Below, piece after piece: positions 29,423-38,641 of a stretch of 51,304 bases of DNA. The translations under genes and the position numbers were made by a program. Source of the stretch: Clostridiaceae bacterium (GTDB lineage: Bacteria > Bacillota > Clostridia > Acetivibrionales > DUMB01). Below the pieces are notes generated by a model that had not been told where the DNA came from, made no database searches, and worked only from the letters and a program-made list of their open reading frames with translations. Each line of letters begins with the position of its first letter. The first letter of the stretch is position 1. The stretch spans positions 1 to 51,304 of the forward strand of contig DULF01000207.1 in the NCBI GenBank assembly GCA_012840535.1, written 5' to 3'.

Positions 29423-32110
29423 TTATTTGGCCTTAGCTTTAACACGGCTGCGAAGGGTCCATGCAAGCTTTACTATTTCTACTATTGGTATAATCAGCAA
29501 TGAGGCTCCGGCTACAATAAGCCACTGAACCGGATTCAGGGGTACAACTTTGAAAATCTTGCTAAGTTGAGGTACAATTATAACTATAAGTTGCAGCAAA
29601 GCAGATATGATTACAGCTCCAATCTGGTACTTGTTTGAAAACAGCCCAATCTCAAATATTGATTTTCTGTCCGACCTTACATTAAACGAATGGGCCAGTT
29701 GTATGAGACCCAGGGTAGCAAAGGCCATTGTAACCGCAACTTCATAGGAGAACAGACTTAACCCTGTGTAATAGGTTCCAAGGGTTATTAGTCCTTCAAT
29801 GATACCCTGGTAGATTATTGATATTCCGAGTCCGTCTGCAAAGAAGTTTCCTTGCGATTTCCTGGGTTTTCTCTTCATAACGTCTTTTTCCGGTTTTTCA
29901 ACACCCAGCGCAATAGCAGGTAAAGCGTCTGTCACCAGGTTTATCCATAAAATGTGAATTGGCAGCAGTATATTCCAATTGAGCAAAGTCGCTATAAAAA
30001 GAGTGAGTACTTCGCCCATATTGGCGGAAAGTAAAAACTGAATGGATTTTCTTATATTGCTGTAAATTGTCCTGCCCTCTTTTACCGCTTCTACTATTGT
30101 TGCAAAGTTATCATCGGCAAGGACCATATCTGATACACCCTTTGCTACATCTGTCCCTGTTATGCCCATTCCGACTCCGATATCGGAAACTTTTAACGCA
30201 GGAGCGTCATTTACGCCGTCTCCTGTCATTGCCACCACTTTTCCGTTTGCCTTCCAGGCTTTTACTATTTTAACCTTATGTTCAGGGGATACTCTTGCAT
30301 ATACAGAATATTTGTCAACCAGGCCAATAAATTCCTCATCGCTTATTTTATCCAGTTCGGCTCCTGTTATTGCCTCACTTTCGTCATTTATCATATCAAG
30401 CTCCTTTGCAATGGCGGCGGCAGTGTCTCTATGGTCTCCTGTAATCATTATCGGCCTGATACCGGCGGTTTTACACGTCTTAATGGCATCTTTGACCTCC
30501 TCCCTGGGAGGGTCTATCATTCCAACAAGACCGGCGAATATCAATTGCTTTTCCAAGGTTTCAGGGGTAACTTTTTCAGGGATTTCACCTATTTCTTTAT
30601 ACGCAAGGGCCAGAACTCTCAAAGCTTTGCAGGCCATTTCCGAGTTGGCGGCTTTAATTTCTTCCTTGAGTTCATTATTTAAATATACGATATTTCCATC
30701 TGTCAAAATCCGGTCGCACTTTTCAAGAAGTATGTCAGGGGCGCCTTTAGTCATGCAGATAAGTTTTCCTTTAATTTCGTTTACTGTAGTCATCAGCTTT
30801 CTCTCAGAGTCAAAAGGTATTTCAGCCCTTCTTGGGAATTCCTGTTCCGCTTTGTCCTTGTAAAAACATGTCTTTGCTGCAAAGCTGATGAGGGCAGTTT
30901 CTGTCGGATCACCTATTGTTTCTATGTTTTGATTGTCAATTCTTCGCATTTTGGAATCGTTACAGAGGGTCATAATTTGAATTGCTTTCTCAAGTCCGTC
31001 CGAATTGGAGATCGCCTCATTGTCGCTTATCAAAGTCTTGTTGAAGTAAAGCTGTTTTACAGTCATTTTGTTTTGGGTGAGAGTTCCTGTCTTATCAGAG
31101 CATATTATCTCAGTACTTCCAAGGGTTTCAACTGCGGGCAGCTTTCTTATGATTGCGTTTCTCTTTACCATCTTCTGTACGCCTAATGCAAGCACAATTG
31201 TAACAATTGCGGGTAAACCTTCAGGTATGGCTGCAACCGCAAGACTGACTGAAATGAGGAACATATTGAAATAATTCCTGCCTTGCAGTATTCCGGTGAC
31301 GAAAATAACAGCGGCTATTGCCAAAACGGCTGCACTTAAGTATTTGCTCATTTCAGCCATTTTTTTCTGGAGAGGGGTTTCATCAGTATCTGCTGTGGAT
31401 AAGTAACCGGCAATTTTTCCAACCTCTGTTTTCATACCTGTTGCAGTGACAACTCCCATACCTCTCCCATAAGTTACGCTGCTGCCAAGATATGCCATGT
31501 TTTTTCTGTCACCGATAACCAGGTCGCTTTTTTCCAACTTGTCTACCGTCTTTTCAACAGGCACGGATTCCCCTGTAAGAGCAGCTTCTTCAATTTTCAG
31601 GCTTGCTGACTCTATTAGCCTCATGTCTGCCGGCACATAATCTCCTGCCTCTATATATACTATGTCTCCCGGGACGATTTCTTCGGATTTTATATGTACA
31701 ACTTCACCATTGCGTTTTATCTTGGCATAAGGTTTAGACATTTTTTTCAGCGCTTCCAATGCCTTTTCCGCTTTACTCTCCTGTACCACGCCAAGAACCG
31801 CGTTCAGTAACACAATAGCAAAAATTATGGCCATATCAGTTATTTCGCCGATAAAACCGGAGATTATGGCGGCAACTATTAGGATTATAATCATCACGTT
31901 CTTGAATTGTTCAATGAACATGCCGAGAATAGTTCTGCGTCTTTCTTCTGCAAGCGCATTCAGCCCGAATATGCTTCTGCGCTCAAGCACTTGTTCTTCA
32001 TTGAGTCCGTTTTTATCAGTCTGCATCAGGCTTATAGCTTCCTCAGCAGACAGGGTGTGAAAGTGAATGTTTTCATTTAAAATCCTGCCAAGCTCGCTCA
32101 TCCTTCTCAA
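29423..32110 (-). CDS. P-type cation-transporting ATPase (calcium-type, class II)
   Basis: TGESVPVEK, CSDKTGTLTQNKM, MITGDHRDTA, MTGDGVNDAPALK; N-terminal cation ATPase domain; start may be ATG 32101. Confidence 0.94.
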   Translation of the reverse strand: MRRMSELGRILNENIHFHTLSAEEAISLMQTDKNGLNEEQVLERRSIFGLNALAEERRRTILGMFIEQFKNVMIIILIVAAIISGFIGEITDMAIIFAIVLLNAVLGVVQESKAEKALEALKKMSKPYAKIKRNGEVVHIKSEEIVPGDIVYIEAGDYVPADMRLIESASLKIEEAALTGESVPVEKTVDKLEKSDLVIGDRKNMAYLGSSVTYGRGMGVVTATGMKTEVGKIAGYLSTADTDETPLQKKMAEMSKYLSAAVLAIAAVIFVTGILQGRNYFNMFLISVSLAVAAIPEGLPAIVTIVLALGVQKMVKRNAIIRKLPAVETLGSTEIICSDKTGTLTQNKMTVKQLYFNKTLISDNEAISNSDGLEKAIQIMTLCNDSKMRRIDNQNIETIGDPTETALISFAAKTCFYKDKAEQEFPRRAEIPFDSERKLMTTVNEIKGKLICMTKGAPDILLEKCDRILTDGNIVYLNNELKEEIKAANSEMACKALRVLALAYKEIGEIPEKVTPETLEKQLIFAGLVGMIDPPREEVKDAIKTCKTAGIRPIMITGDHRDTAAAIAKELDMINDESEAITGAELDKISDEEFIGLVDKYSVYARVSPEHKVKIVKAWKANGKVVAMTGDGVNDAPALKVSDIGVGMGITGTDVAKGVSDMVLADDNFATIVEAVKEGRTIYSNIRKSIQFLLSANMGEVLTLFIATLLNWNILLPIHILWINLVTDALPAIALGVEKPEKDVMKRKPRKSQGNFFADGLGISIIYQGIIEGLITLGTYYTGLSLFSYEVAVTMAFATLGLIQLAHSFNVRSDRKSIFEIGLFSNKYQIGAVIISALLQLIVIIVPQLSKIFKVVPLNPVQWLIVAGASLLIIPIVEIVKLAWTLRSRVKAKAK

Positions 32111-32138
32111 CTCCTCCGAATAACTTCAAATAGTAAAT

Positions 32139-32201
32139 AAAAAAGACTTTTAACATAATTCTTACACAATTCTCATATTGCGGAACTATGTTAAAAGTCT
32201 T
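32139..32201 (-). terminator. Riboswitch-controlled intrinsic terminator
   Basis: Minus strand AAGACTTTTAACATA - 29 nt - TATGTTAAAAGTCTT + T tract, 15 bp perfect stem; 5' arm overlaps the aptamer 3' end AAGCAAGACTT. Confidence 0.88.
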
Positions 32202-32283
32202 GCTTTCCCTAAGAGGGATTATCAAGCCAGGCATATAATATGCCGAGTGTTGGCTTCATAACGTTGAAGCTACTCCCTTTTAA
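32197..32283 (-). ncRNA. yybP-ykoY (Mn2+) riboswitch
   Basis: Minus strand AAAGGGAGTAGCTTC...CCAACACTCGGC...GCCTGGCTTGATAATCCCTCTTAGGGAAAGCAAGACTT matches yybP-ykoY conserved blocks; precedes a P-type ATPase. Confidence 0.87.
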
Positions 32284-32327
32284 CAATTCAAATTTATCAT
32301 AAAAACTGGAATCTGTCAATTGGGATG

Positions 32328-34895
32328 CTATTGCACGGCCCACCTTATTAGCCCCATTTCAAAAGGACTAATTAGTTCGGGATGGTATGGTATAACCCTG
32401 AAGGTGTAGCCGTATTCTCCTCCCTCGGTGAAAATGATATCAGCCGAATAACGATATACGCCGGATTCTTGTTTTTCTATCAGTTTCATTTCCGCAATAT
32501 TAGGATTTTCTATTATATTGTTTTCCCCGACAGTGCCATAATACACCTGCACCTTGACGTTTGACGGGTCAATATTCCCGAGTTGCACAGTGGTGGTAAG
32601 CTTTACAGGGACTCCGGAAATTGACTTGTATTCTTTTAACTCATTCATGGTTTTTTCGGAAATTATTTGTACCTGAGACCAGTTTTTCTCAATAAACTGC
32701 TTCCATTCCGAAAGCTCCTCTGCGTATGAATAATTGCTTGAAATCATCTTATCTACTTTTTCCATGGACGGTACATACATTTTATTTGTATATTCCTTCA
32801 CCATTCTATTGGTGTTGAAATAATAGGATACTGATTTTATAGATTCTTTCATTATTGAAACCCATTTTTCAGGAACATTCCTTTCATTACGATCGTAATA
32901 AAGGGGTATTATCTGCTTTTCAAGTATGTCGTAAATTGATTCGCTGTCATCATTATCCTGAAGATAATCGTTTTCGTAAAAGAAATCACTTCCTATTGTC
33001 CAGCCGTTATTTCCGTTATAACCTTCACACCACCAACCGTCGAGGACGCTGAAGTTGATGATTCCGTTTATGCAAACTTTTTGACCGCTTGTGCCGCTTG
33101 CTTCCAAAGGCCTTCTGGGATTGTTGAGCCATATGTCGACACCTTGCACCAGGTAGCGCGAGAGTGTTATATTATAGTTTTCTATCAGGACCACTTTGCC
33201 GGCAAACCCTTCTTGTTGCGAAATGTCGCTAATATTCTTTATTATTTCATGCGCAGGCCTGTCGGCAGGATGGGCTTTCCCGGCAAAAATTATCTGAACT
33301 GGCATGTCAGGGTTGTTTATTATTTTTCGTATTCGCTCAATATTTCGAAATATAAGGTTTGCTCTTTTATATGTTGCAAACCTGCGGGCAAATCCTATGG
33401 TTAAAGCATGAGGATCCAGCAGGTTGTCTACCTCGTTAATTCTTTCAATAGGTTTCCCGTTTGATTTTCTTTGCTTTTTTAATTTTGCCCTCACATAATT
33501 GATCATTCTTTCCTTCAGCAGGCAGTGCGCATTCCATATCTCTTCATCAGGGATGTTATCAACTTTTTCCCAGGTTTCTTTTTTGCAAATATAGTTTTCC
33601 CATCCCTCGTCAAAGTATTTGTTATATAGTTTTCTGAACTCCGGCGACAGCCATGTGAAAGTATGGATTCCATTAGTTATATGGGTTACAGGTACTTCGT
33701 CTTCAGGTATTCCCGGCCAGAGTTCGTTAAAAATGTTCCTTGTTACTGCTCCATGCAATTCACTCACACCGTTTTTCCTTCCTGAGAGCGTTAAAGCAAG
33801 CACGGTCATATTGAAATTCTGGTTGTCGCCAACCTTTAAGCCAAGATCAAGAAACTCATGCCTGCTTATGCCGAGCAATCCCCAGAAGTTGCTGAAATAC
33901 TTGTCTATCATATGCAGAGGAAATACATCGTTGCCGGCGGGTACGGGAGTATGGGTTGTAAAGATTGTTGAAAAAGATGCCGCTTGTTTTGCAGCTTTGA
34001 ATGACAGCCCTTTTTCCTGGACCAACTTTCTGATCAGTTCCAGTCCCATAAATGCAGAATGGCCTTCATTCATATGGTATATGGTTGGTTTGATATTTAG
34101 AATATCCAGTACTTTCATTCCGCCTATGCCAAGAAAAATTTCCTGTTGGATTCTTGTTTCCTGATCTCCTCCATACAGCCTTGCAGTGAGCCATCTGTCC
34201 CTATCACTGTTTTTTTCAGTATCAGTATCCATTAGATATATGGATATGCGTCCTACTTTTACTTCCCATATTAAAGCTTGTACTACTCTCCCGGGCAGTT
34301 CTATGCTTATGTACAGCTGTTCGCCGTTTTCTCCCAAAACCGGCCGTATTGGAAGTTGGGAAACGTTTAAATTGAAATAGGATGTTTCCTGCCACCCTTC
34401 GCGATTAATTCTTTGGCTGAAGTATCCCTGCTTGTATAAAAGGCCAATGGCGGTGAAAGGAATTCCCAGATCGCTTGCAGATTTGCAGTGGTCGCCGGAC
34501 AGTATGCCAAGGCCGCCTGAGTATATGGGGAGCACTTCATTCAGGCCGTATTCAGCAGAAAAATATGCCACCATGTGGTGCTTTTTATCCGGAAAGTTTT
34601 TATTGAACCAGGTATTTTCATTCGCAAGGTATGAATCAAATTTGTTAACAACTGAATTGTACCTGTCCATAAACTGAGAATCACGCATCTTTAATTCCAG
34701 TTTGTTCTGGTCTATTTCCTGAATGAAACGGACAGGGTTTTTTCCGGTTTTTTCCCACAGTTCGGAATCAATTTCCTTAAATATATCTATTGCTTCAGGA
34801 TTCCATGACCACCAAAAGTTGTATGCTATATCCTCAAGCCTTTTAAATTTTTCCGGCAGTACGGCTTTAATCCTGATTTTGCCTAAAAGGTACAT
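32328..34895 (-). CDS. glgP: Alpha-glucan (glycogen/starch) phosphorylase
   Basis: LEDIAYNFWWSWNPEA, VAYFSAEYGLNEVLPIYSGGLGILSGDH, HMNEGHSAFMGLELIR, THTPVPAGND, GRFATYKRA-like region, EASGTSGQKVCINGIINFSVLDGWW; GGAGG before ATG 34895. Confidence 0.95.
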   Translation of the reverse strand: MYLLGKIRIKAVLPEKFKRLEDIAYNFWWSWNPEAIDIFKEIDSELWEKTGKNPVRFIQEIDQNKLELKMRDSQFMDRYNSVVNKFDSYLANENTWFNKNFPDKKHHMVAYFSAEYGLNEVLPIYSGGLGILSGDHCKSASDLGIPFTAIGLLYKQGYFSQRINREGWQETSYFNLNVSQLPIRPVLGENGEQLYISIELPGRVVQALIWEVKVGRISIYLMDTDTEKNSDRDRWLTARLYGGDQETRIQQEIFLGIGGMKVLDILNIKPTIYHMNEGHSAFMGLELIRKLVQEKGLSFKAAKQAASFSTIFTTHTPVPAGNDVFPLHMIDKYFSNFWGLLGISRHEFLDLGLKVGDNQNFNMTVLALTLSGRKNGVSELHGAVTRNIFNELWPGIPEDEVPVTHITNGIHTFTWLSPEFRKLYNKYFDEGWENYICKKETWEKVDNIPDEEIWNAHCLLKERMINYVRAKLKKQRKSNGKPIERINEVDNLLDPHALTIGFARRFATYKRANLIFRNIERIRKIINNPDMPVQIIFAGKAHPADRPAHEIIKNISDISQQEGFAGKVVLIENYNITLSRYLVQGVDIWLNNPRRPLEASGTSGQKVCINGIINFSVLDGWWCEGYNGNNGWTIGSDFFYENDYLQDNDDSESIYDILEKQIIPLYYDRNERNVPEKWVSIMKESIKSVSYYFNTNRMVKEYTNKMYVPSMEKVDKMISSNYSYAEELSEWKQFIEKNWSQVQIISEKTMNELKEYKSISGVPVKLTTTVQLGNIDPSNVKVQVYYGTVGENNIIENPNIAEMKLIEKQESGVYRYSADIIFTEGGEYGYTFRVIPYHPELISPFEMGLIRWAVQ

Positions 34896-35031
34896 ACAAA
34901 CCTCCGTTAATATATACTGTTTCACTATACTTCTAATTAGTATTAACAATTTTCCTGCCATTTTATTTATATTGCATAAAAACATTTAACTTTTTTTAAA
35001 AATCAATTATCATAGTAATAAGGTGGGAACC

Positions 35032-36003
35032 ATGAAATTGAAAAGCGTATGTATTTTTTTGGCTTTTGAGCTTTTGTTTACTCTCATAACGGCACCGTTT
35101 ATCATATTTTACGGGCCTTTTGAAAATATTAAAAGGACAGTTGTAGGCGCTTCATGGAATACTCTGCGCCATCAATATATTGCGAAGTTTTTTCTGTCTG
35201 AAAAAGCAATAGACAGAATACTCAGGTCAAGTTATGCCGTTGACCCGACCGCAAACGGCGAAGTTGTTGAAATGCTTAACTTTGGTGATAACAATGATGA
35301 TAGGATTGAAATATATAATATTGAAAGCGCTTATTTTAAAGGAAAACTAATGGTAGTCTCTGATCCGGCACGTATTGTGGTTGGCTACTCTGATAAAATG
35401 CCTGAAACCGGTGAGACCACAAGCGCGATAGCAAAAAGAAACGGGGCTGTTGCGGCAATTAACGCCGGCGGATTTATGGACCAGGGTTGGGTTGGAACAG
35501 GCGGCGCTCCCATGGGGTTTATAATACATGAGGGCAAGGTTGTTTATAATCAGTTTGAGGACGAAACTATAAGACAGGATACAGTTGCATTTACGGATAA
35601 GGGCATGCTCATTGTAGGTTGCCACTCAATTGAAAGGCTAAAAGAGCTGGGGGTTAAGGAAGGAGTCAGTTTTGGGCCTCCTTTGATAGTGAACGGGAAA
35701 CCGACTATTACAAAGGGGGACGGTGGCTGGGGAATAGCACCTCGCACAGCCATCGGCCAGAGAAGAAACGGCGAAGTGCTGCTCCTTGTCATTGACGGAA
35801 GAAACTTGAATTCTTTTGGAGCAACTCTCAAAGAGGTACAGGACATTTTACTTGAATATGGTGCGGTAAACGCGGCCAACCTGGATGGAGGCTCATCGAC
35901 TACCATGTATTTTAACGGTAGGGTAATAAACAGCCCTTCCGATAAGCTTGGGGAAAGGGCTGTGCCGACAGTTTTCATGGTTGTTCCGCGTGAAGAAAGG
36001 TGA
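35032..36003 (+). CDS. Phosphodiester glycosidase family protein (NAGPA-like, exopolysaccharide-associated)
   Basis: AAINAGGFMDQGWVGTGGAPMGFIIHEGKV, APRTAIGQRRNGEVLLLVIDGR, AANLDGGSSTTMYFNGRVINSPS. Confidence 0.88.
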   Translation: MKLKSVCIFLAFELLFTLITAPFIIFYGPFENIKRTVVGASWNTLRHQYIAKFFLSEKAIDRILRSSYAVDPTANGEVVEMLNFGDNNDDRIEIYNIESAYFKGKLMVVSDPARIVVGYSDKMPETGETTSAIAKRNGAVAAINAGGFMDQGWVGTGGAPMGFIIHEGKVVYNQFEDETIRQDTVAFTDKGMLIVGCHSIERLKELGVKEGVSFGPPLIVNGKPTITKGDGGWGIAPRTAIGQRRNGEVLLLVIDGRNLNSFGATLKEVQDILLEYGAVNAANLDGGSSTTMYFNGRVINSPSDKLGERAVPTVFMVVPREER

Positions 36004-37041
36004 TTGGTTATTAGGACAGTGAAGCGGATTTTTAAGTGGGCGATTATTTCAATAACTGTTCAGGCAGTGATTTTTGCCTATTTCAATTATATTTATCTGC
36101 CGGGGACAAGGCATGTAAAAACTACTATATATAAACATGATGAATCATCAATAAGCTCCTGGAGCTTGAAGATTCCGGAAGATGCATTATTTATAAAGAC
36201 TTCCTATAATGGCAGGTACGTTGGATATATGAAAGAAGGGGAGCTTGTTGTAATGGACTCTGCTAATGGCAGTAAAAAGAGCGCGGTTGGGCGCGGTGAG
36301 GGAAAGTTATCGTATTTTAAGTGGCTGCCGGACAGGGAAATGATAATCTACTCTTTAAGTTTACCGCAAGACGGATACTGCGATGTACAGATTGCCACGT
36401 ATAGTGCAGAATCAGGCGAAAAGCGCGTGTATCCTGAAATAAGTGGACTTCCTGAAGGAAGTGAAGTAGATGATATTAAGCTTTCCATCTTGACAAATAC
36501 CGTTTATGTTAAAGTTAAGACCGGAAACTCCAGTTCACGGGTGTACAGGTTTGATATAATGGATAACTGCAGGCTGGTTTTGACTTCGGATGATGGTATA
36601 AAAATCCAGCAAACCATGCGTGATGACAACCTGTTATATGAGAATAGCGGCTGTATATATGTTATAAACGGCAACAACGATACTGAGAAACAGTTAGAGT
36701 TCGGAAGTATTGCCGTATTGCTTGGAATTGACCCGGCAGACAGGGTGTTTGTCGGAGAACAGGATGAAAGCGGAAGAATCATCGGCATATATTACGGAAA
36801 GATTGATGATGAAGAAATAAAAGAAACATGGGAATCAATAGCGTTAAATAAACCTGTGCCGCGTGAGAACATAATTATTACAGAAAGCGGCACTGTCTAT
36901 GAACTTGCAGAGGAGGAAAAATGCGTACGCCAAATAGACGGTTCGTCGAAAATTGATTTTGAGGGCGAATTTATAGAAATGACTGATGGTTATATCATAA
37001 CAAGGAATAGGAACCTGCTGAAACTGGATGTATTGCATTGA
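36004..37041 (+). CDS. Hypothetical membrane-anchored protein, possibly beta-propeller-like
   Basis: N-terminal TM segment then YVGYMKEGELVVMD / FKWLPDREMIIYSL repeats; abuts the upstream gene. Confidence 0.65.
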   Translation: MVIRTVKRIFKWAIISITVQAVIFAYFNYIYLPGTRHVKTTIYKHDESSISSWSLKIPEDALFIKTSYNGRYVGYMKEGELVVMDSANGSKKSAVGRGEGKLSYFKWLPDREMIIYSLSLPQDGYCDVQIATYSAESGEKRVYPEISGLPEGSEVDDIKLSILTNTVYVKVKTGNSSSRVYRFDIMDNCRLVLTSDDGIKIQQTMRDDNLLYENSGCIYVINGNNDTEKQLEFGSIAVLLGIDPADRVFVGEQDESGRIIGIYYGKIDDEEIKETWESIALNKPVPRENIIITESGTVYELAEEEKCVRQIDGSSKIDFEGEFIEMTDGYIITRNRNLLKLDVLH

Positions 37042-37118
37042 AAAAATGTGCAGGAAGTTTTACGAGAATTTTATCCAGTTTCAATTATATGAAATGTTTT
37101 CCATTAGGAGGGTTTTTG

Positions 37119-37415
37119 ATGGAGAATGCGGGCACCGAAAAAAGCAATGAGAGTAAACAGGACATTGTTAAAAGGCTCAGAAAAATTGAAGGACAGGTTA
37201 AAGGTATACAGAAAATGATTGAGGAAGAAAAGCCTTGTTCCGAAATCCTGACCCAGATTGCTGCAATACGTGCAGCCATTAACAAAGTTGGGGGGATCAT
37301 TCTGGCAAAATATTCAAGGACTTGTATCGAGAATGCTCTTTTGTCAGAGGACAGGGAGCGGGATATTGAGGAACTTATGAAAACTATTCAAAAGTTCCTG
37401 AGATTTGTTGATTGA
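37119..37415 (+). CDS. CsoR/FrmR/CstR family metal- or sulfur-sensing repressor
   Basis: DIVKRLRKIEGQVKGIQKMIEEEKPCSEILTQIAAIRAAINKVGGIILAKYSRTCIENAL; AGGAGG upstream of ATG 37119. Confidence 0.92.
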   Translation: MENAGTEKSNESKQDIVKRLRKIEGQVKGIQKMIEEEKPCSEILTQIAAIRAAINKVGGIILAKYSRTCIENALLSEDRERDIEELMKTIQKFLRFVD

Positions 37416-37594
37416 AAATGTTTTGTTTAATTTTTTCAGTTTTAATATATATTAATTTTTATTATTTATTGTTTTATATTACATGAAAAGGGTAAAATAT
37501 TACTCAAAGATAACGAACAAATACTTGCGAATTATTTCATGCGGAACAAAAAATTAGTTTTAAGCATTAACTAAATTTCAAGGAGGTTAACAAT

Positions 37595-37924
37595 ATGGCA
37601 AGTGATAAAGTTATAACCTTGACCAAGGATAATTTCGAGCAGGAAGTACTAAAATCTGATATACCGGTTTTAGTAGATTTTTGGGCTTCATGGTGTGGCC
37701 CGTGCAGAGCGGTGGCACCTATAATTGATGAACTTTCAGTTGAGTTTGACGGTAGAGCTAAAGTTGGAAAGGTAAACGTGGATGAGCAGGGTGAGTTGGT
37801 AGAGAAATTCAGAATTATGAGCATACCTACAATTATACTTTTCAAGGGCGGCCAGATGGTGGATAAGATTATCGGAGCAAGGACAAAAGAAGAGTTTGCG
37901 AAAATGATTGAAAATAACATTTAG
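37595..37924 (+). CDS. trxA: Thioredoxin
   Basis: [32 protein letters not shown]. Confidence 0.96.
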   Translation: MASDKVITLTKDNFEQEVLKSDIPVLVDFWASWCGPCRAVAPIIDELSVEFDGRAKVGKVNVDEQGELVEKFRIMSIPTIILFKGGQMVDKIIGARTKEEFAKMIENNI

Positions 37925-37948
37925 CATAAAAATGTCAGATTTGTAGAG

Positions 37949-37986
37949 CAGGATTTTCAAATGCAATTTGAAGGTCCTGTTTTTTT
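37949..37986 (+). terminator. Intrinsic terminator downstream of trxA
   Basis: CAGGA-TT-TTCAAAT-GCA-ATTTGAA-GG-TCCTG followed by T7. Confidence 0.85.
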
Positions 37987-38080
37987 ATTATTTTTGTTTA
38001 TAAAGGAGGATTTTGTAAACATATATTGAATTATATATCATATATATATCGTATAGTTTACGCAATTGAGGGGGATGCAA

Positions 38081-38536
38081 ATGCCTGGGGAAAAAAGATT
38101 CGGAACTTCGCTTTTTGGTTTTAAAAAATCTGATGTAAACTACTATATCGAAAAACTGATAAAGGAATTTGAAGATAAATTAAAGGAAAAAGACAATGAA
38201 ATCGAAGCCTTGAAAAATCAAAGCAGGGAGATAAAGGCAGAGTACGAAACCCTTGCAAAGATGGCTGATCAAATAAAAGAGGACAGGGCCAAGATTGCGG
38301 ATGTGCTGATCAAGGCTCAGGAACAAGCTGATCTGATGCTGGAGGAAGCGCGGAAACAGGCAATGGAGGAAAAACGAAAGCTTGAGGAGATGGTTGAACA
38401 GGAGAGGGAAAAGCTTGTTGATATAAAAGAGGAACTAAAAGCATTGAAACAGGAAGCGGTCAATACGCTGAGAAAATATGAAATGCAGCTTACTAAAGTT
38501 ATTGAAAGCGATTTTTCAAATGAGGAGGCAGGCTGA
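38081..38536 (+). CDS. DivIVA domain-like protein
   Basis: FGTSLFGFKKSDVNYYIEKLIKEFEDKLKEKDNEIEAL then long coiled coil; start 38075 or 38081. Confidence 0.75.
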   Translation: MPGEKRFGTSLFGFKKSDVNYYIEKLIKEFEDKLKEKDNEIEALKNQSREIKAEYETLAKMADQIKEDRAKIADVLIKAQEQADLMLEEARKQAMEEKRKLEEMVEQEREKLVDIKEELKALKQEAVNTLRKYEMQLTKVIESDFSNEEAG

Positions 38537-38583
38537 TAGAAAGCAGGCTGATATTCAGCGAGGACCCAGGTTTTAAAACAGTA

Positions 38584-38617
38584 AAAAATACACACCAATA
38601 AACCGGTGTGTATTTTT
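38584..38617. terminator. Bidirectional intrinsic terminator
   Basis: AAAAATACACACC-AATAAACC-GGTGTGTATTTTT between convergent genes. Confidence 0.88.
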
Positions 38618-38641
38618 GGCATTACAGGTGGAGCAGCTTTG

